A program made the position numbers and the translations under genes. A DNA stretch of 64,000 nt from Mytilus californianus. Lineage: Eukaryota > Mollusca > Bivalvia > Mytilida > Mytilidae. Where the stretch lies: the NCBI RefSeq assembly GCF_021869535.1, contig NW_026262668.1, forward strand, positions 21,209,732-21,273,731, given 5' to 3'. Shown one piece after another: positions 1 to 11,129 of the stretch. A model generated the notes under the pieces. That model saw only the letters and a program-made list of their open reading frames with translations. It was not told the origin of the DNA and searched no databases. Positions within the stretch are counted from its first letter, which is position 1, and each line of letters begins with the position of its first letter.

Positions 1-530
1 TTGATAAATTCAACATTTAAGTCGACAATTTGAAAAAAAAAATATAAAAGGATGGCCCTAATACGCTTCCGTAATATACAGATCAGACGAATATTCTGTA
101 TGGTTAGAATAAGAGCAAAGAGTTGTTGGCTAGACGTCAGAACATATCATTCAAAAAGATAAACATGTCTTCTAGGACAGGAGGGGATGAAGATACAAGG
201 GAACCAATAAACATGAATAGAAGTCCGACAATACAAATGAAAACAGCGAAGCAGCAGCCCAGTTATATTTTATTTTTTATGTGAATAATGGTTAATCATT
301 ATCTTCATTTGACGGTAGATTAAAGTTAGGAGTTACTAGTATTTCCAGAACAATTAAGTTCAACACGTCCTCTTCTCTTTGTTTAAGTAAAGTTCTCGCA
401 GTCGTGTTTTTTAAAGGGTTGGTTGGATTACTATCTTTTTTGGTTTTGTATCATTATGATTTCTGTCTGTCAATCTCTATCATTCTGTTTTCCTTCTTTC
501 ATTCTTTCTTCACATTCTTTGGTTATTTTA
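1..530. other. No gene seen at left edge
   Basis: AT-rich sequence with no coding exon, splice-bounded reading frame or repeat that I can name. It runs up to a dispersed repeat copy beginning near 531. Confidence 0.5.
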
Positions 531-905
531 AAGATAAAAAGATGTGGTATGAATGTCAATGAGACAAATATCCACCAAAGTTCGAATGAAATAGATGTAA
601 GCAATTATAGGCAACAGTACGACCTTCAGCAATGAAAAAATCCATACCGTATAGTCGGCTATAAAAGGCCCCGACATGAAAAATTTATCACAATTCAATT
701 GAGAAACCGTACTGCCTAATTTAAAACAAAACAATTTACGAAAAACAAAAAATATGACAGACATAAACCAACGACAACCACTACACTACAGGTTCCTGAC
801 TTGGGACAGACACATAAAGAAAGTGACGGGGTTAACAGTTTTGTAAGCGTTCAACCGTCCCCTAACCTGGGACAGTGGTTTTACAACACAACATAAGAAC
901 AAACT
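531..905 (+). repeat. Dispersed repeat family A, copy 1
   Basis: This stretch shares long collinear similarity with 41313-41880 and with the split copy around 23815/25195. Shared blocks read as: variant of GATGTGGTATGATTGCCAAT, then a block containing TAAAAGGCCCCGA, then CCAACGACAACCACT, then CCTAACCTGGGACAGTGG. Short reading frames across it are by-products of the repeat. I recognise it as a repeat common in mussel DNA, but the family name and transposition mechanism are unknown to me. Confidence 0.7.
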
Positions 906-2528
906 TTAAGTTATGCAGGTTTATATGATGATAGTATGTGTATAACCTGTTTGATAAAGGTTAGAAGAATTTTTTCAATCGTTGTTTTTTTTTTTCTTCA
1001 GCAGTTTTCAAATTAAGAAGAAACAATTCAATTCTAGTAATATTTTCATTCGGGAAACATCTAGTTCATAAAGAGGATGCATTTTTAGGAAAAGATTACA
1101 AATTACAAAACATTGCAATTTGATAAGGGAATTTCCGATTTAAATTTTCCTTGGAGTTTGGTATTTTTGCTATTTTAATTTTAATTTTTTTGAAATATGG
1201 AAGTGTTCGTCATTTGTAACATTAATGAAATCAACACTGAATTAATTTAGTGCGTCCGAAGCGTTTTTCAAAATCTACCGTAGTAAGAAACGGTCTTAAA
1301 CAAACATCTGTAAGCCAAGCTTATATAAGACCTAAACACATTAAAAGCTATGTCACCAACATGTTTGCAAATATTAAGATATTTTTTTTCTGACAGTAGT
1401 TCTAATATTGAAAGTTTCCAGACGACATTAAAAACATTTTAAATTGAGATGTTGCCAAATTTGATGTATTCTTTATTTATCTTTATATAACGGTTTAGTA
1501 GCTATTAATCCAGGTTTGACCCACCATTTTCCTTGTACTAAAACGGGGATATGACAGTTGTTTTACCAGTCGTTCCGTTAGTGATATATACGATCAGTTT
1601 TTATGGACTTTCCCCGTTTTGAATTCACACTTGACTTCGATTTTTTAACCTTACTATTTTGTTCTCTATGAGAAAGCGTGGTTTATTATTGCACCGAAGT
1701 CTTATAAATAATTTCGAATACACGGATATCCTTTTGTAACTGATCAACATATTTTATTCAGTCAGCAAGTCGGATATTACAAAATGAGATAACCATCCAA
1801 TAAGCACTTGAGTTCACCGTAAGATTTTGGCATAGTTTATGTCGCTTAATATGTACTTTAATGTGTGGTGTTAAATCATGTTTGATTGTTTGTCCCTTGA
1901 AATAGTGTACTTTGTTCTGCCATTCATGAACTTTGATTGACCTCTTGATATCTATTTCTTTCCCATTTTTATAAGAATTTAAGCTGACATTAATTTTTAA
2001 ATTCATTTCATCATTATTGTAATAAGTGTAACATGTGTAAAGCAGGAAGCGCTTATTACATATCTCTTATTTTTCTTCATTTTCGATTCATTGTGGTTAT
2101 CTGTTTTTAATTTATTCTGAGCAACGTCAGAACTATAACGTTCCCACGAAATTTATTTCTTACATAACGATCTGTTATATTTGCCAAAACTAATCAAAGA
2201 TATCAGGCTAATAGTTTGATCGCCAGATGCACGTTTTGTATAAACCAAACACATCAGTGGCGCTCGAATCAGTTTGAAGATAAAAAGAAATACGAAGCTG
2301 AAGAGCTTCCAAAACGAACAAGAAACAGCCTTATCAAAAATCATTTTGACAACATGTTACACTAATAAACATAATTAAACTGATTATATTTAACATTTTT
2401 ACAAAACTATATCTTCATTCAGTTTAACCGAAGTATGACCTTTTAAATAATTGTTCTATAATTTGCTAAATTTGCCTAAATAAGTTCCGTTCATGCGGGA
2501 TCTTTGGCATTGCATTATATTATCCACC
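906..2528. other. Non-coding region upstream of Eph exon 1
   Basis: No exon is supported here. Around 1490-1640 lies a degraded dispersed repeat with text similar to 9940-10200 and 10780-10860 (the stretch reading CCAGGTTTGACCCACCATTT). The Eph promoter should lie in this interval, but I see no clear TATA box or initiator. Confidence 0.45.
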
Positions 2529-2682
2529 ATGTCGGTCCTGGGCATTGATATTGTTTCAATTTTCCTCTTTTTATTGGGCATTTCCAGTTGTTTTTGTATT
2601 AATGTTGATTGCAGAACTGTATTAGATAAGCTTCCGAAGGATAATAGAAGAATAAAAAAAGGACACAGACAAGGAAACAATG
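2529..2682 (+). CDS. Eph exon 1: signal peptide
   Basis: ATG 2529 lies in a strong Kozak context (CCACCATGT). The in-frame upstream ATG at 2493 gives a poorer N-terminus. The product starts MSVLGIDIVSIFLFLLGISS and is followed by CFC, a typical cleavable signal peptide, then a basic linker of about 28 residues. The donor is TG/GTATGT, phase 1, and its final G completes the first codon of exon 2 (GTA, Val). The linker is not recognisably Eph-like, so this exon is less certain than the next two. Confidence 0.6.
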
Positions 2683-5600
2683 GTATGTATTGGTTAATAT
2701 GAATTTGGAAATTAATTCGATAACTTATTATAACGCTTTTACATGACCAACCAAAATTCGAGATTAAGTATTTCGATTTAAAAAACAACGGCATGCATAT
2801 TATATTGTAAATATCAGAACGCGAGTTCTTATTATTGCGATATTGACCCAATCGCGGTATTCGCATCAATAAAAACCTCGCAATAATTTCTGAATTTATA
2901 GTAGGCTAATTATGAGATAATAACATCGTCACCAATACGAGATTTGTTCTAAGAGTATTAGATTAACTCAGCCATCAGCCAAAATTATTGATAATTATAG
3001 TATTCTTTGAAAGAATTATTATTATATATATATATATGTATATCCGACGAGGAAAGGCATTACTCGACTAATGTTCTAGAGTCTATTTGATCGAGTGGTT
3101 TCGTGCAGGCGGTTTTGCTAATAAAGGATCAGAAAGATTAAATAAAGTGCAGGCGGTGTTGTCACGATGTCACAGACGAAGAGTTCAAATCTCGCTGTTG
3201 GGCTAAATTTGAGACGAATGATATCTAGTGTCTAAAAGTAGCAACAATCAACATTCAATCTATCTAAGCGTGGATCAGTTTGAAAATAAACTGATGCAGT
3301 TACTAAAACAAGTTGTTATATTTCATATATTCACGTAAAATTTCGCTCAATAAATGTGCTTTATCAGACAGGTGAAGTCATTTAGGTAACATCGGATGCT
3401 TTTAAGAAATGTCTGCTGCTGATAGTACATTATCCTTACAAATATGTTTGCAGCTTTATTGTACATTGGGTTTAAATGATCAAAACAAAAACATGTGTTA
3501 GTTAAATAGTATGAAGATCAAGGTTTATTTCTTTGATTTTTAATAACACTGGTAAATTGTATTTTAGTCGGGCATGATATATACAAATTAACATAGTAAA
3601 CAATAACTCTTTAGAACTCTTAACCGAATTGATATTTAAAATTTATAAGCACATTTGATAGAATACACAACACACATATAAATAAAACACATGCATTATA
3701 TAATCACTACAAACAGTAAAAGTCTGAAATGGCCTATATCTGTACTCGACTGTACTGATTTTTACTCGACCAGTCTGAATTGGTCTGAATTTTATTCGAC
3801 ATTACTCGACCCCTGTCTTAACCATACTCGGCCGTACTGATTTGTACTTGACCCTTATCTTTGCCATTGAAAATAGTCTGAACTATTACTCGACCAGTCT
3901 GAAACAGTCTTAACCCATTCTCGACCTGTACTCTACCAATTTTTTCAGTCTAAACCATACTCGACCAAAGGTCTGAACAATACTCGACCAGTCTGAACCA
4001 TACTTGACCAAAAAACCTATACTTTTTTTTAATTTCAGCTGTTAAAATTAATTTCTTTTTTTCTGACATGACAACAGCCACAATAAAATAAAGATATATA
4101 TATAAAAACATTATGTTACATCCTTACATGATTCTCAGATTTATCAAATAGAGATATTTAAATTAAATTATCTTATATAATAATTTAATTATATTAATTT
4201 TAAAGTTTTAGAGTTTTGTTAAAAAAAATATTTTCTTTTAATAAAAACCACACCTTTACTGAGGGTAATAAAACCTTATTAAGGTGCTTCTTGTTTGGCA
4301 TTTGTTTTTTTTTTTTGTTTTTTTTAAACTTAATTTTCCTAAATTCCTAAAGAAAAACTATATAGGTTTCATGGTTACATACAATAGTTATATAATTATC
4401 TTTTTAATGAGGTAACAACAACCAAAAAATCATTAAAATTGTTTAACCTTATATTAGAAATATATCTATTCTTATTACAATTTGGGATATATTATATATA
4501 ATATATATCAAAAAGGGATAAAACATTAAAGAAATAGGTAAAATGTTTTTTCTGATAAAGTGGTAAAGTATAAAGTAATACCTCCTGCTTAGGGCAAACT
4601 CATTAAAAAGATCAAACCTGGTCAGATAGTATTCATTTCTAATTAACATTCATTAAAAATTGCAACATCCTGTATATAAAACTTAAATTGCAAGGCCTTT
4701 TGAATTCACTAGTTAAGTAATACACGAGTTTAAGAAAAAAGGGCTTTCTTTTTACCTGTAAAACACACATGTACTGAGATAAATAAACCTTATTAAAGAG
4801 TTTCTTGTATGCCATGTCTTTAATCTTGACAAAAGCTATTTAAATTTAATTGAAATATTTTTTTTCTGCAACTTTGGAACACATTTCCTTTTTTAAATTT
4901 TTTAATCAAGGATTGCTATGGAAGTTCTATTATCATGATTATATTAAATTCTTGGTTTTACAAAACAAAGGTGTGATTTTTTAAATTTATTAAGTTGCTT
5001 TATATACTATTTTAAATATATTTTAATAAAAAAAATGTTCACTGCATTATTAACTAAACTCAACTGACACCACAAATCTATACAAGGCTTAGGTAAATGG
5101 TGAAAATTGTCAAGTAATCATAAAATATATCTGAAACATTCAAAATTTTTTTAATAACATTGAAAATATTAGTCACAATTCAGTTTTGAGATTATTTGAT
5201 CTGCTTGTTTTATTTCTATTTTAAAGATGATATATATATATATATATGTAAGTGTTGATAAATATGGTGTTGAATTTATATTATGTTTATTGTGAAATTT
5301 TGGTTTCAATGCCATATTGAATACATTTTAACTTTCAAATTGTTGTTCAAATTTCTAGCCAGGGGAAATAGCTGTTAAAAACAGTTCTTAAATTGATGAA
5401 ATACAATAGATAGATACAAAAATTAGGTCTAGGTTGGTTAAGACTTAGTCGAGTATGGTTCAGACTAGGTCGAGTATGGTTCAGACTAGGTCGAGTATGG
5501 TTCAGACTAGGTCGAGCACGGTTCAGACTAGGTCGAGCATGGTTCAGACGAAAATAAAATGGTTAAGTACTGGTCGAGTAAAGGTCGAGTACAAGTTCAG

Positions 5601-8261
5601 ACTGTTAAGTATGGTTCAGACTACAGTCGTATATTAACAAGTAAATTTCAGACCAATTCAGACTGGTCGAGTACAAATTAGTACAGTCGAGTACAAATAT
5701 AGGCCATTTCAGACTTTTACTGGTTTGTAGTGAATACATAAACAACATGCATAAATCAAAGCAAGCTAGCTAAAATTGAAATAAAAGCAATAAAAAACAG
5801 AGCATTGAAGGTAAGAAGACTTCAAATGTGGGACAGCCAAATTATTGTTTACATGAACTACAGAAGCAGTTATCTGAAGAACACCATGTTAAAATAAATT
5901 TTTTGAACTGTTCCAAAGTTAACAGGCTCTATGCATGGATAGACAGGGAGTTCCACAACTTTGCTGTCTCAAAGCTAATGATCCTTTTGACATGCCTTGT
6001 AGTTCTTGCATGGTCGTGGTAAATCAACTGTGAGTTTATATCTAAAATTATATGAGTTATCTGCAAAATTTAATAAATTGTGTAAGAACTTTAACTCGGG
6101 ACTGGGTTTTTTCACAATTTTGTAGTTTCTTATGCCATGGTTCTCATGCATCTGATTTTAAATGATGGATGTTTAGATTATTTCAATTCATGTAATTGTT
6201 CGTTTGAGTATAAATAGTCTTTGAAGATGAATCTAAGCGATCGTTCTTGTTTTTGTTTTTTCTAATTTTTTAGTGCTACGCTCGCTACAAAAGTGTTATG
6301 TGAGTGGTCAGTAACTTAGGTTCGACATTATGAAAAATGTTAAATTGTCATTTTTGCCAGTTTATTCCGAGTCTTTTCACCAAATTTATTTGTCTGCATG
6401 ACTTCTAATTTTACAGATATTTGATATGTTGTTGATTAAAGTCAAGCTTTCAATCAATGGTCACAATTTTTTTACAAATAGCAAAATATCGTTGATAAAA
6501 AATAACTAAAAATTAAACTGGGCCTAGTATAGAACCCTTTGGTACACCTTTATATATGTGAAGCATTTGACAGATATTTTGACCATTTTTTTTTTTATTT
6601 GGTTACAATATTCCGTTGAGATCTATAAGCTTCCCGATTTTTTGTTGTTGTTGACTTTTTGTACCCTGTTGTATAACACTCTCTTTTTATAGACTGCTGA
6701 TTTCAGTTCATAATTCATGTATGGTATTTGTCTCGGACTTCTTTTCCTTTTCTTGAAAGGTGTGTGTTTGTTTGCTACCTGAACAAAGCTTTTGTTTAAA
6801 TTATCATTTGCATTGTTACACTTTTCCATTTCTCTCATTCAGTCAGTTAGGTTCAAGAGTACGTAGGGATGCATCCAAAATTTCTCTCTCTGTTTTCTAC
6901 TTTGAGAGTTCCAATTTGTTTTTCACCTCTATTATATGAAAGGGGAAATTTTCAAAACTATGTCCTCTAGTCCACACGTCGAACTAATTGAAAACAACAT
7001 ACAGATTATTTCTAATCGAAACTGGTAAATGTGCTAGAAATGTGTGTTTGTCTTTTGTAGTAGTACTGCTTGATTCTACCAAATTAGACAAGTTCGGTTG
7101 GACTTCAGTGAGAAATCTACCAACAGACAACTTAAATTTTGGAGTAAGTTTAACTGCAATAGCAGCTTCAATGTTAGATTGGATGTTTAGTATCTTACGA
7201 CAAAGACCTCGTTTACATAGGTGCATGTGTATCTTTTTAATCCTGTTCGTAACAGCATTACTTGTCTCATATATTATCTTACTTTTAAAGACTTATAGAT
7301 TTGTTGGATTTGCTCATATTCATTGAATTTGAAAATAATTATAAAAGCGGTAAAATTGACCATGAGGCAATCAACTATCATAGATCAAATGATATGAATG
7401 TAAGCAAAAATATGTCTTTGTGCTGCTCTCTCTCTCTTTGAAAGCAAATCTTAAATAACAGCAATTGGGTGTATGTTTAAGGAAAGAAATATGAATCTTC
7501 AACAAAGCAAATGAATAGGATGGTAGAGTGCAAGATTTACTTTTAGGTGAATTTAATTATTTTGATTTTATTTTATCAGTGGGGAGAAGGAGTTTATATC
7601 AAAGACGGAACACAATTTAGAGTGTATGCTTCCTGTTCTATTGGAAGTAGTTCTCTTGACAACTGGCTGCGGACACCGTTTATAGATACGAAAGATGCCA
7701 ACAGTATTAGTATAGAAGTAGAATTTTCTATGAAAAAATGTTCCAGATATCAGAACCCAAGCCTGATTACATCATGTAAAGAATCTTTTAATCTGTATGT
7801 TTATGAAGCTGATTCAGACATTGCTAATGAATTCATACCATTCTGGGACGCTAAAACATACAACCTTGTTGATACAATTGCTGCAGATCATTCGTACGAG
7901 GGTTATCAGAACGAAGAAACCAAACTAAATATTGAAAAACGAGACATACCATTAACTAGACAACTGAGAGGTGTATACTTAGCGTTTCAAGAAACTGGTG
8001 CATGTGTTTCACTTATTTCTCTTAAAGTTTATTACACAGTATGTCCAAACATTACTATGAACTATGCGTTTTTCTTAGAAACTCCGGTTGGAAGTAGCCC
8101 GCAGGCATTAGAAGAACGAGACGGAGTTTGTGTGGCTAACTCGCAAATGGGGAAGTGGCGACCGACCTTGTTATGTAGAAGTTCTGGGGAATGGTATTAT
8201 AACTCTGGTAAATGTCAGTGTCTCTCTGGATATGAAGGAAACAATGGAACGGAATGTCGGG
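2529..8261 (+). CDS. Eph receptor tyrosine kinase, 5' part (three coding exons)
   Basis: Exons 2529-2682, 7061-7107 and 7580-8261 join in frame (154+47+682 nt, phases 1, 0, 1) to about 294 residues. The product is a signal peptide, a linker, the ephrin-binding domain and the start of the Cys-rich region. Eph receptors sit in the plasma membrane, bind ephrins on neighbouring cells and signal through a cytoplasmic kinase. Sequence evidence: VVLLDSTKLDKFGWTS in exon 2; CSRYQNP, SCKESFNLYVYEADSD, VDTIAADHSY, GVYLAFQETGACVSL and VYYTVCPN in exon 3. The exon pattern (short exon 2 of 3n+2 nt, large exon 3 ending in phase 1) matches vertebrate Eph genes as I remember them. Fibronectin, transmembrane, kinase and SAM exons were not found before the convergent KIFAP3 gene, so the gene is broken, a fragment, or spans much further. 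No subfamily (A or B) is assigned. Confidence 0.8.
2802..2903 (-). mobile_element. Truncated copy of a TA-flanked foldback MITE
   Basis: Its reverse complement follows the left half of the complete element at 29086-29296: TATAAATTCAGAAATTATTG, then GCGAGGTTTTTAT and CGCAATAATAAGAACTCGC. Only one terminal repeat is present. It lies in Eph intron 1. Confidence 0.55.
3086..3240 (+). mobile_element. Possible tRNA-derived SINE fragment
   Basis: A box A-like GATCGAGTGGTTTCGTG is followed about 90 nt later by a box B-like GAGTTCAAATCTC, as in tRNA-headed SINEs. There is an internal repeat (GTGCAGGCGGT occurs twice). No clear target duplication was seen. Confidence 0.35.
3705..5732. mobile_element. 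CACTA-like non-autonomous DNA element 1 (2,028 bp)
   Basis: The ends read CACTACAAACAG at left and its complement CTGGTTTGTAGTG at right, and the terminal inverted repeats extend for roughly 90 bp with mismatches. Flanking 3-bp direct repeats AAT (3702-3704 and 5733-5735) look like a target duplication. Inside the ends are arrays of short motifs containing CTCGAC / GTCGAG and GTCTGAA / TTCAGAC, in opposite orientation at the two ends (about 3750-4010 and 5440-5700). The core, 4200-5300, is AT-rich with no transposase. Parts of the core (about 4200-4990) are similar to 48560-49260 inside the second element. CACTAC ends, a 3-bp duplication and subterminal repeats are the hallmarks of the CACTA/EnSpm superfamily; the assignment is inference. 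Confidence 0.75.
5733..6595. other. No gene seen (Eph intron 1)
   Basis: A short frame at 5828-6022 has no splice-site support or recognisable domain. The remainder is AT-rich intronic sequence. Confidence 0.4.
6600..6850 (-). mobile_element. LINE (non-LTR retrotransposon) remnant
   Basis: The minus strand encodes a fragment with HTPFKKRKRSPRQIPYMN followed by ELKSAVYKKRVLYNRVQK. This matches the linker between endonuclease and reverse transcriptase in animal LINEs (pattern P[WYF]MN.EL..A...R). No endonuclease or RT core is left. It is a dead fragment in Eph intron 1. Confidence 0.55.
7061..7107 (+). CDS. Eph exon 2: start of ephrin-binding domain
   Basis: This is a 47-nt micro-exon. Its acceptor TCTTTTGTAG ends at 7060 and its donor GTGAGA starts at 7108. 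Entering in phase 1 it reads V-VLLDSTKLDKFGWTS and leaves in phase 0, directly before WGEGVY of exon 3. The VxLLD...LGW pattern is the conserved first strand of Eph ectodomains. It is too short for ordinary ORF detection. Confidence 0.8.
7580..8261 (+). CDS. Eph exon 3: ephrin-binding domain and Cys-rich start
   Basis: Acceptor TTTTATCAG ends at 7579; donor GG/GTATGT leaves after 8261 in phase 1. The 682 nt encode the body of the ephrin-binding domain (NNWLRT-like DNWLRTPFI, SCKESFNLY, DTIAAD, FQETGACVSL, YYTVCPN). They continue into the complement-repeat-like CVANSQMGKW...LLCRSSGEWYY and the EGF-like CQCLSGYEGNNGTEC. All domain cysteines expected in this exon are present, and there are no internal stops. 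Confidence 0.9.
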
Positions 8262-8904
8262 GTATGTATAATACATGAGAAACGATAAATACAACAGGGA
8301 CATTAAAAAGTTGACGAGAAATGGAATCGCCACGGTTGGGAACCAACAAAATTGCAAAAAGCAAGCTTTAGTTTCCTTTAAAAAGAGGGCAAATATTTCA
8401 CTAAATTATATCAGTGTTATTTTCATTTTTATTGAATGTATAAATGTTGTATATTGCAATATTAGAAAAAGCTGATACTTCTACCTTATGATGTTTGGTT
8501 AATTGTAATTTTATGTAATTTTCTTTGCACTAGTCTTACTTCCGAAGATAGAATCCTCTTTCTCAGCCTGATGTTGTCAGAATTGAAATATTACTAAAAA
8601 AAGAACTGTTTATTTAGATTTGTAAATTATCTGAAACAAAAGAAAAACACTTGAAAATATCCTTCTAACCTTTTTTATAAAGCTGAAACACATTCTGTCA
8701 TCGTATAAAGCTCTTGCATTTGTAATAACGTAAATACTTTCAATTTATAACAGTTTGTTAAATTTTATACCATTCAGTACTTTCTGGCTAATCATTTATA
8801 TAGCTATGATATGCAATTGAATTAAGACTTGAATAAGTGTGCACTTTTTACAGCTCCTCCATCAAAAAATGCAATGATTAAAACACCGAACCCAAAGGAT
8901 GTTA
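8262..8904. other. Eph intron 3 start; one doubtful exon
   Basis: No Cys-rich continuation (ACPxGxYK-like) of the Eph gene is seen. A possible acceptor (CACTTTTTACAG) ends at about 8852. It would join in phase 1 to APPSKNAMIKTPNPKD and run into the foldback element at 8908, reaching a stop there. This is not convincing as a normal Eph exon and is discussed as a finding. Confidence 0.4.
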
Positions 8905-9040
8905 ATAGACCATTTTCATATTACCGACTTATTTACGTTGCTCTTGCTTGACCGAGTACCAGGATGTCCTACCACAGAGAAGGTAACCTGCCGAAAAAAT
9001 ATAAATTCCGGAGTCAAAAGTCGGTAATATGAAAATGGTT
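8905..9040. mobile_element. Short foldback element (MITE)
   Basis: Terminal inverted repeats of 23 bp with one mismatch: ACCATTTTCATATTACCGAC near 8909 and GTCGGTAATATGAAAATGGT near 9020. A TTAA tetranucleotide lies at or next to each end (8902-8905, three bases from the repeat, and 9039-9042). There is no coding capacity. Confidence 0.7.
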
Positions 9041-9513
9041 AAAGGTGTCAGACCACCAATTAAATATCCCTAACTGTTCAACCAAATTTTGCAATTTTCA
9101 AAGCTTTCTAAATATTTTACCTTAAGTTTAATTTCATAGAAACCAAGTATATCCTGAATTGTACATGTATCAGCTTTCTGCACGCCAATTTTCAACATAC
9201 ATTTAAAGCCTTTTAAGAAAAAAACTGACTTTCAAAAAGAAGTACTCCAAAAATAACCCCGGGTTTTCTTGAAATCTTAAATTAGTATACTATGGAGCGC
9301 ATTAATCCTCAATGTTTAATGCAAACTCATAGACAAGTAAATTTTGGCTCAAAATGGTCTAAATATATCTCTTTCACCAAAAGTTTCATTTCTGCAAATT
9401 TGTTGCTTAGTTTAAGTAAACAAGGACATCAAAAGCACTATTTTGTGTCAGAGTAGGGCTACTTTTACATACGTTCTAAATTAGAGGGAGTAATTGGTGG
9501 TCTGACACTTTAA
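9039..9513. mobile_element. TTAA-flanked foldback element
   Basis: Terminal repeats GTGTCAGACCACCAATTA (from 9045) and TAATTGGTGGTCTGACAC (to 9508) are perfect over 18 bp, and TTAA lies on both sides (9039-9042 and 9510-9513). TTAA target sites are typical of piggyBac-type insertions, but the terminal sequence is not one I recognise. There is no coding capacity. It shares its left TTAA with the element next to it. Confidence 0.7.
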
Positions 9514-11129
9514 ACAGAGGGGAAACTGACAAAACCAAACACTCGACTATGTCAACCAACGAAATTACTAGAAATTAGCTGTCAATTCGTGGCTTGGACT
9601 TTACTACTCCCTTTTTAATTCTCTGTTCACTAAGTAGTAAAATGATTAGATTTATCTTCACTTGTTTTGACTGTCTGAACCTTCATGTGTTATCCTATCA
9701 AACATGAAACATCTCTGTTTTACAATTCGTTTGCGTTTCAAAGTGAAAGTATCTAACAAGTGGGTTAACAAATCGATCTCAAGTGTTCGGATTTTCATAT
9801 TATATCACATTCGAAAGGTATTTGGCAGTTCAAAGGTATAACAAAAATACCGCACTCCAAGGTAAATTAATAACGGGGAAGTATATACAGAAGAAATGAC
9901 ATCAAACGTTAGTCTTAAACAACCAACAGAACTGATGTAAAGCAACTGTCATACTCTAGCTATAAAACCAGGTTTAATCCATCATTTTTTATATAAGTAA
10001 ATGCTTGTACCAAGTCAGGAATATGACATTTGTTTTTCATTCGTTTGATGTGTTTGAGTGTTTGATTTTGCCATTTGATCATTTGAAGGGACTTTCCGAT
10101 TTGAATATTCCTTGAAGTTCAGTATTTTTGTTAGTTTACTTTATACTCCTGACATTGTACAAGCATTTTCTAAAACAAAATGGTAGATTAAACCTGGATT
10201 CATGGCTGGATAATTCTCACTTTTGCAAATATCAGAATTCCCGGTTTTAATACTGGTTAAGACAACTATGGTCAATGTTCCATCATTTCAGGTTTGTTGT
10301 ATTTCTAGACGTGCCACTTTCTCATAAAATTCATTTAAAAATGATACTGTCCAATCCATTGAAATATACGCATAAAGTGGCTTCTAAATTGTGACGGTTT
10401 AAATGCATGAACTGAAACAATATTAATTTATTTTTCAGAAACAACGGCATCATCAAATTCCAGGAATTGAAATATAACTAACAAGAAAAAATCTATAAAG
10501 GCAATAAAAAGTCGGTAAAAATGGAAATCAAACTTCTTGAAAAATATTATTAATCGCAAAAAAATTGCACATAAAAAACTTTTAGAATACATACCAAAAA
10601 TTAAACTTATTCGGGCTTATTTAAAAAGCGGCTTAACCAAAACAATGTATACAAAAACATATTACCGAACTCCAAGGTCAATTCAAAAAAGTGAAGTCCA
10701 TAAAAACTGACAAAATCAAACATTAGACTTTATCAACTAACGAAACGAATGTAAAAATAATCTGTCACATTCCTATTATGGTACAGGCTTTTTCCGAAGA
10801 AAATGGTGGGTTTAACCTGGTTTTATACTAGTTTAACCTCCCACTTGTATAATTATTGTCATTGCTCGACACTGCTTTTAATGTTAGTGATATGTAGACC
10901 ATAAAAGTAACCACAAACACTATGTATTGAAAGCCATTTGTTGTCCAGAATATTAAGCAGTGATTACATTATAAGGGACAACATAATGTCATGTAACAGA
11001 ATTAAACTCTTAACGGCCACCCAACAAACTGATGAAGTGCTCTAGAGGGTTATAATTACTCAAGAGATGTCAACTTTTGTCTTGATTTGTGAAAAAAAAA
11101 CAAGTGATAAAGTTCATAAACTGTTGACA
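9514..11129. repeat. Degraded dispersed repeats, no gene
   Basis: Related stretches recur in direct order around 9840-10200 and 10640-10870 (for example AAACCAGGTTTAATCCATCA and variants, CAAGTCAGGAATATGACA, ACCGCACTCCAAGGT / ACCGAACTCCAAGGT). I recognise these as typical mussel interspersed repeats. No Eph kinase motifs were found on the + strand. Confidence 0.5.

Noticed and set aside
5455-5637. Frame reading MVQTRSS repeats
   Set aside because: It is the subterminal array of the CACTA-like element, not a protein.
5828-6022. Small frame MGQPNYCLHELQKQL
   Set aside because: No splice support or family match; it lies in Eph intron 1 beside transposon debris.
6988-7326. 112-codon frame around Eph exon 2
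   Set aside because: Only 7061-7107 is coding; the rest reads through the acceptor and the donor GTGAGA.
10437-10475. Acceptor-like TTTATTTTTCAG followed by ETTASSNSRN
   Set aside because: It reaches a stop after ten codons and resembles no Eph region.
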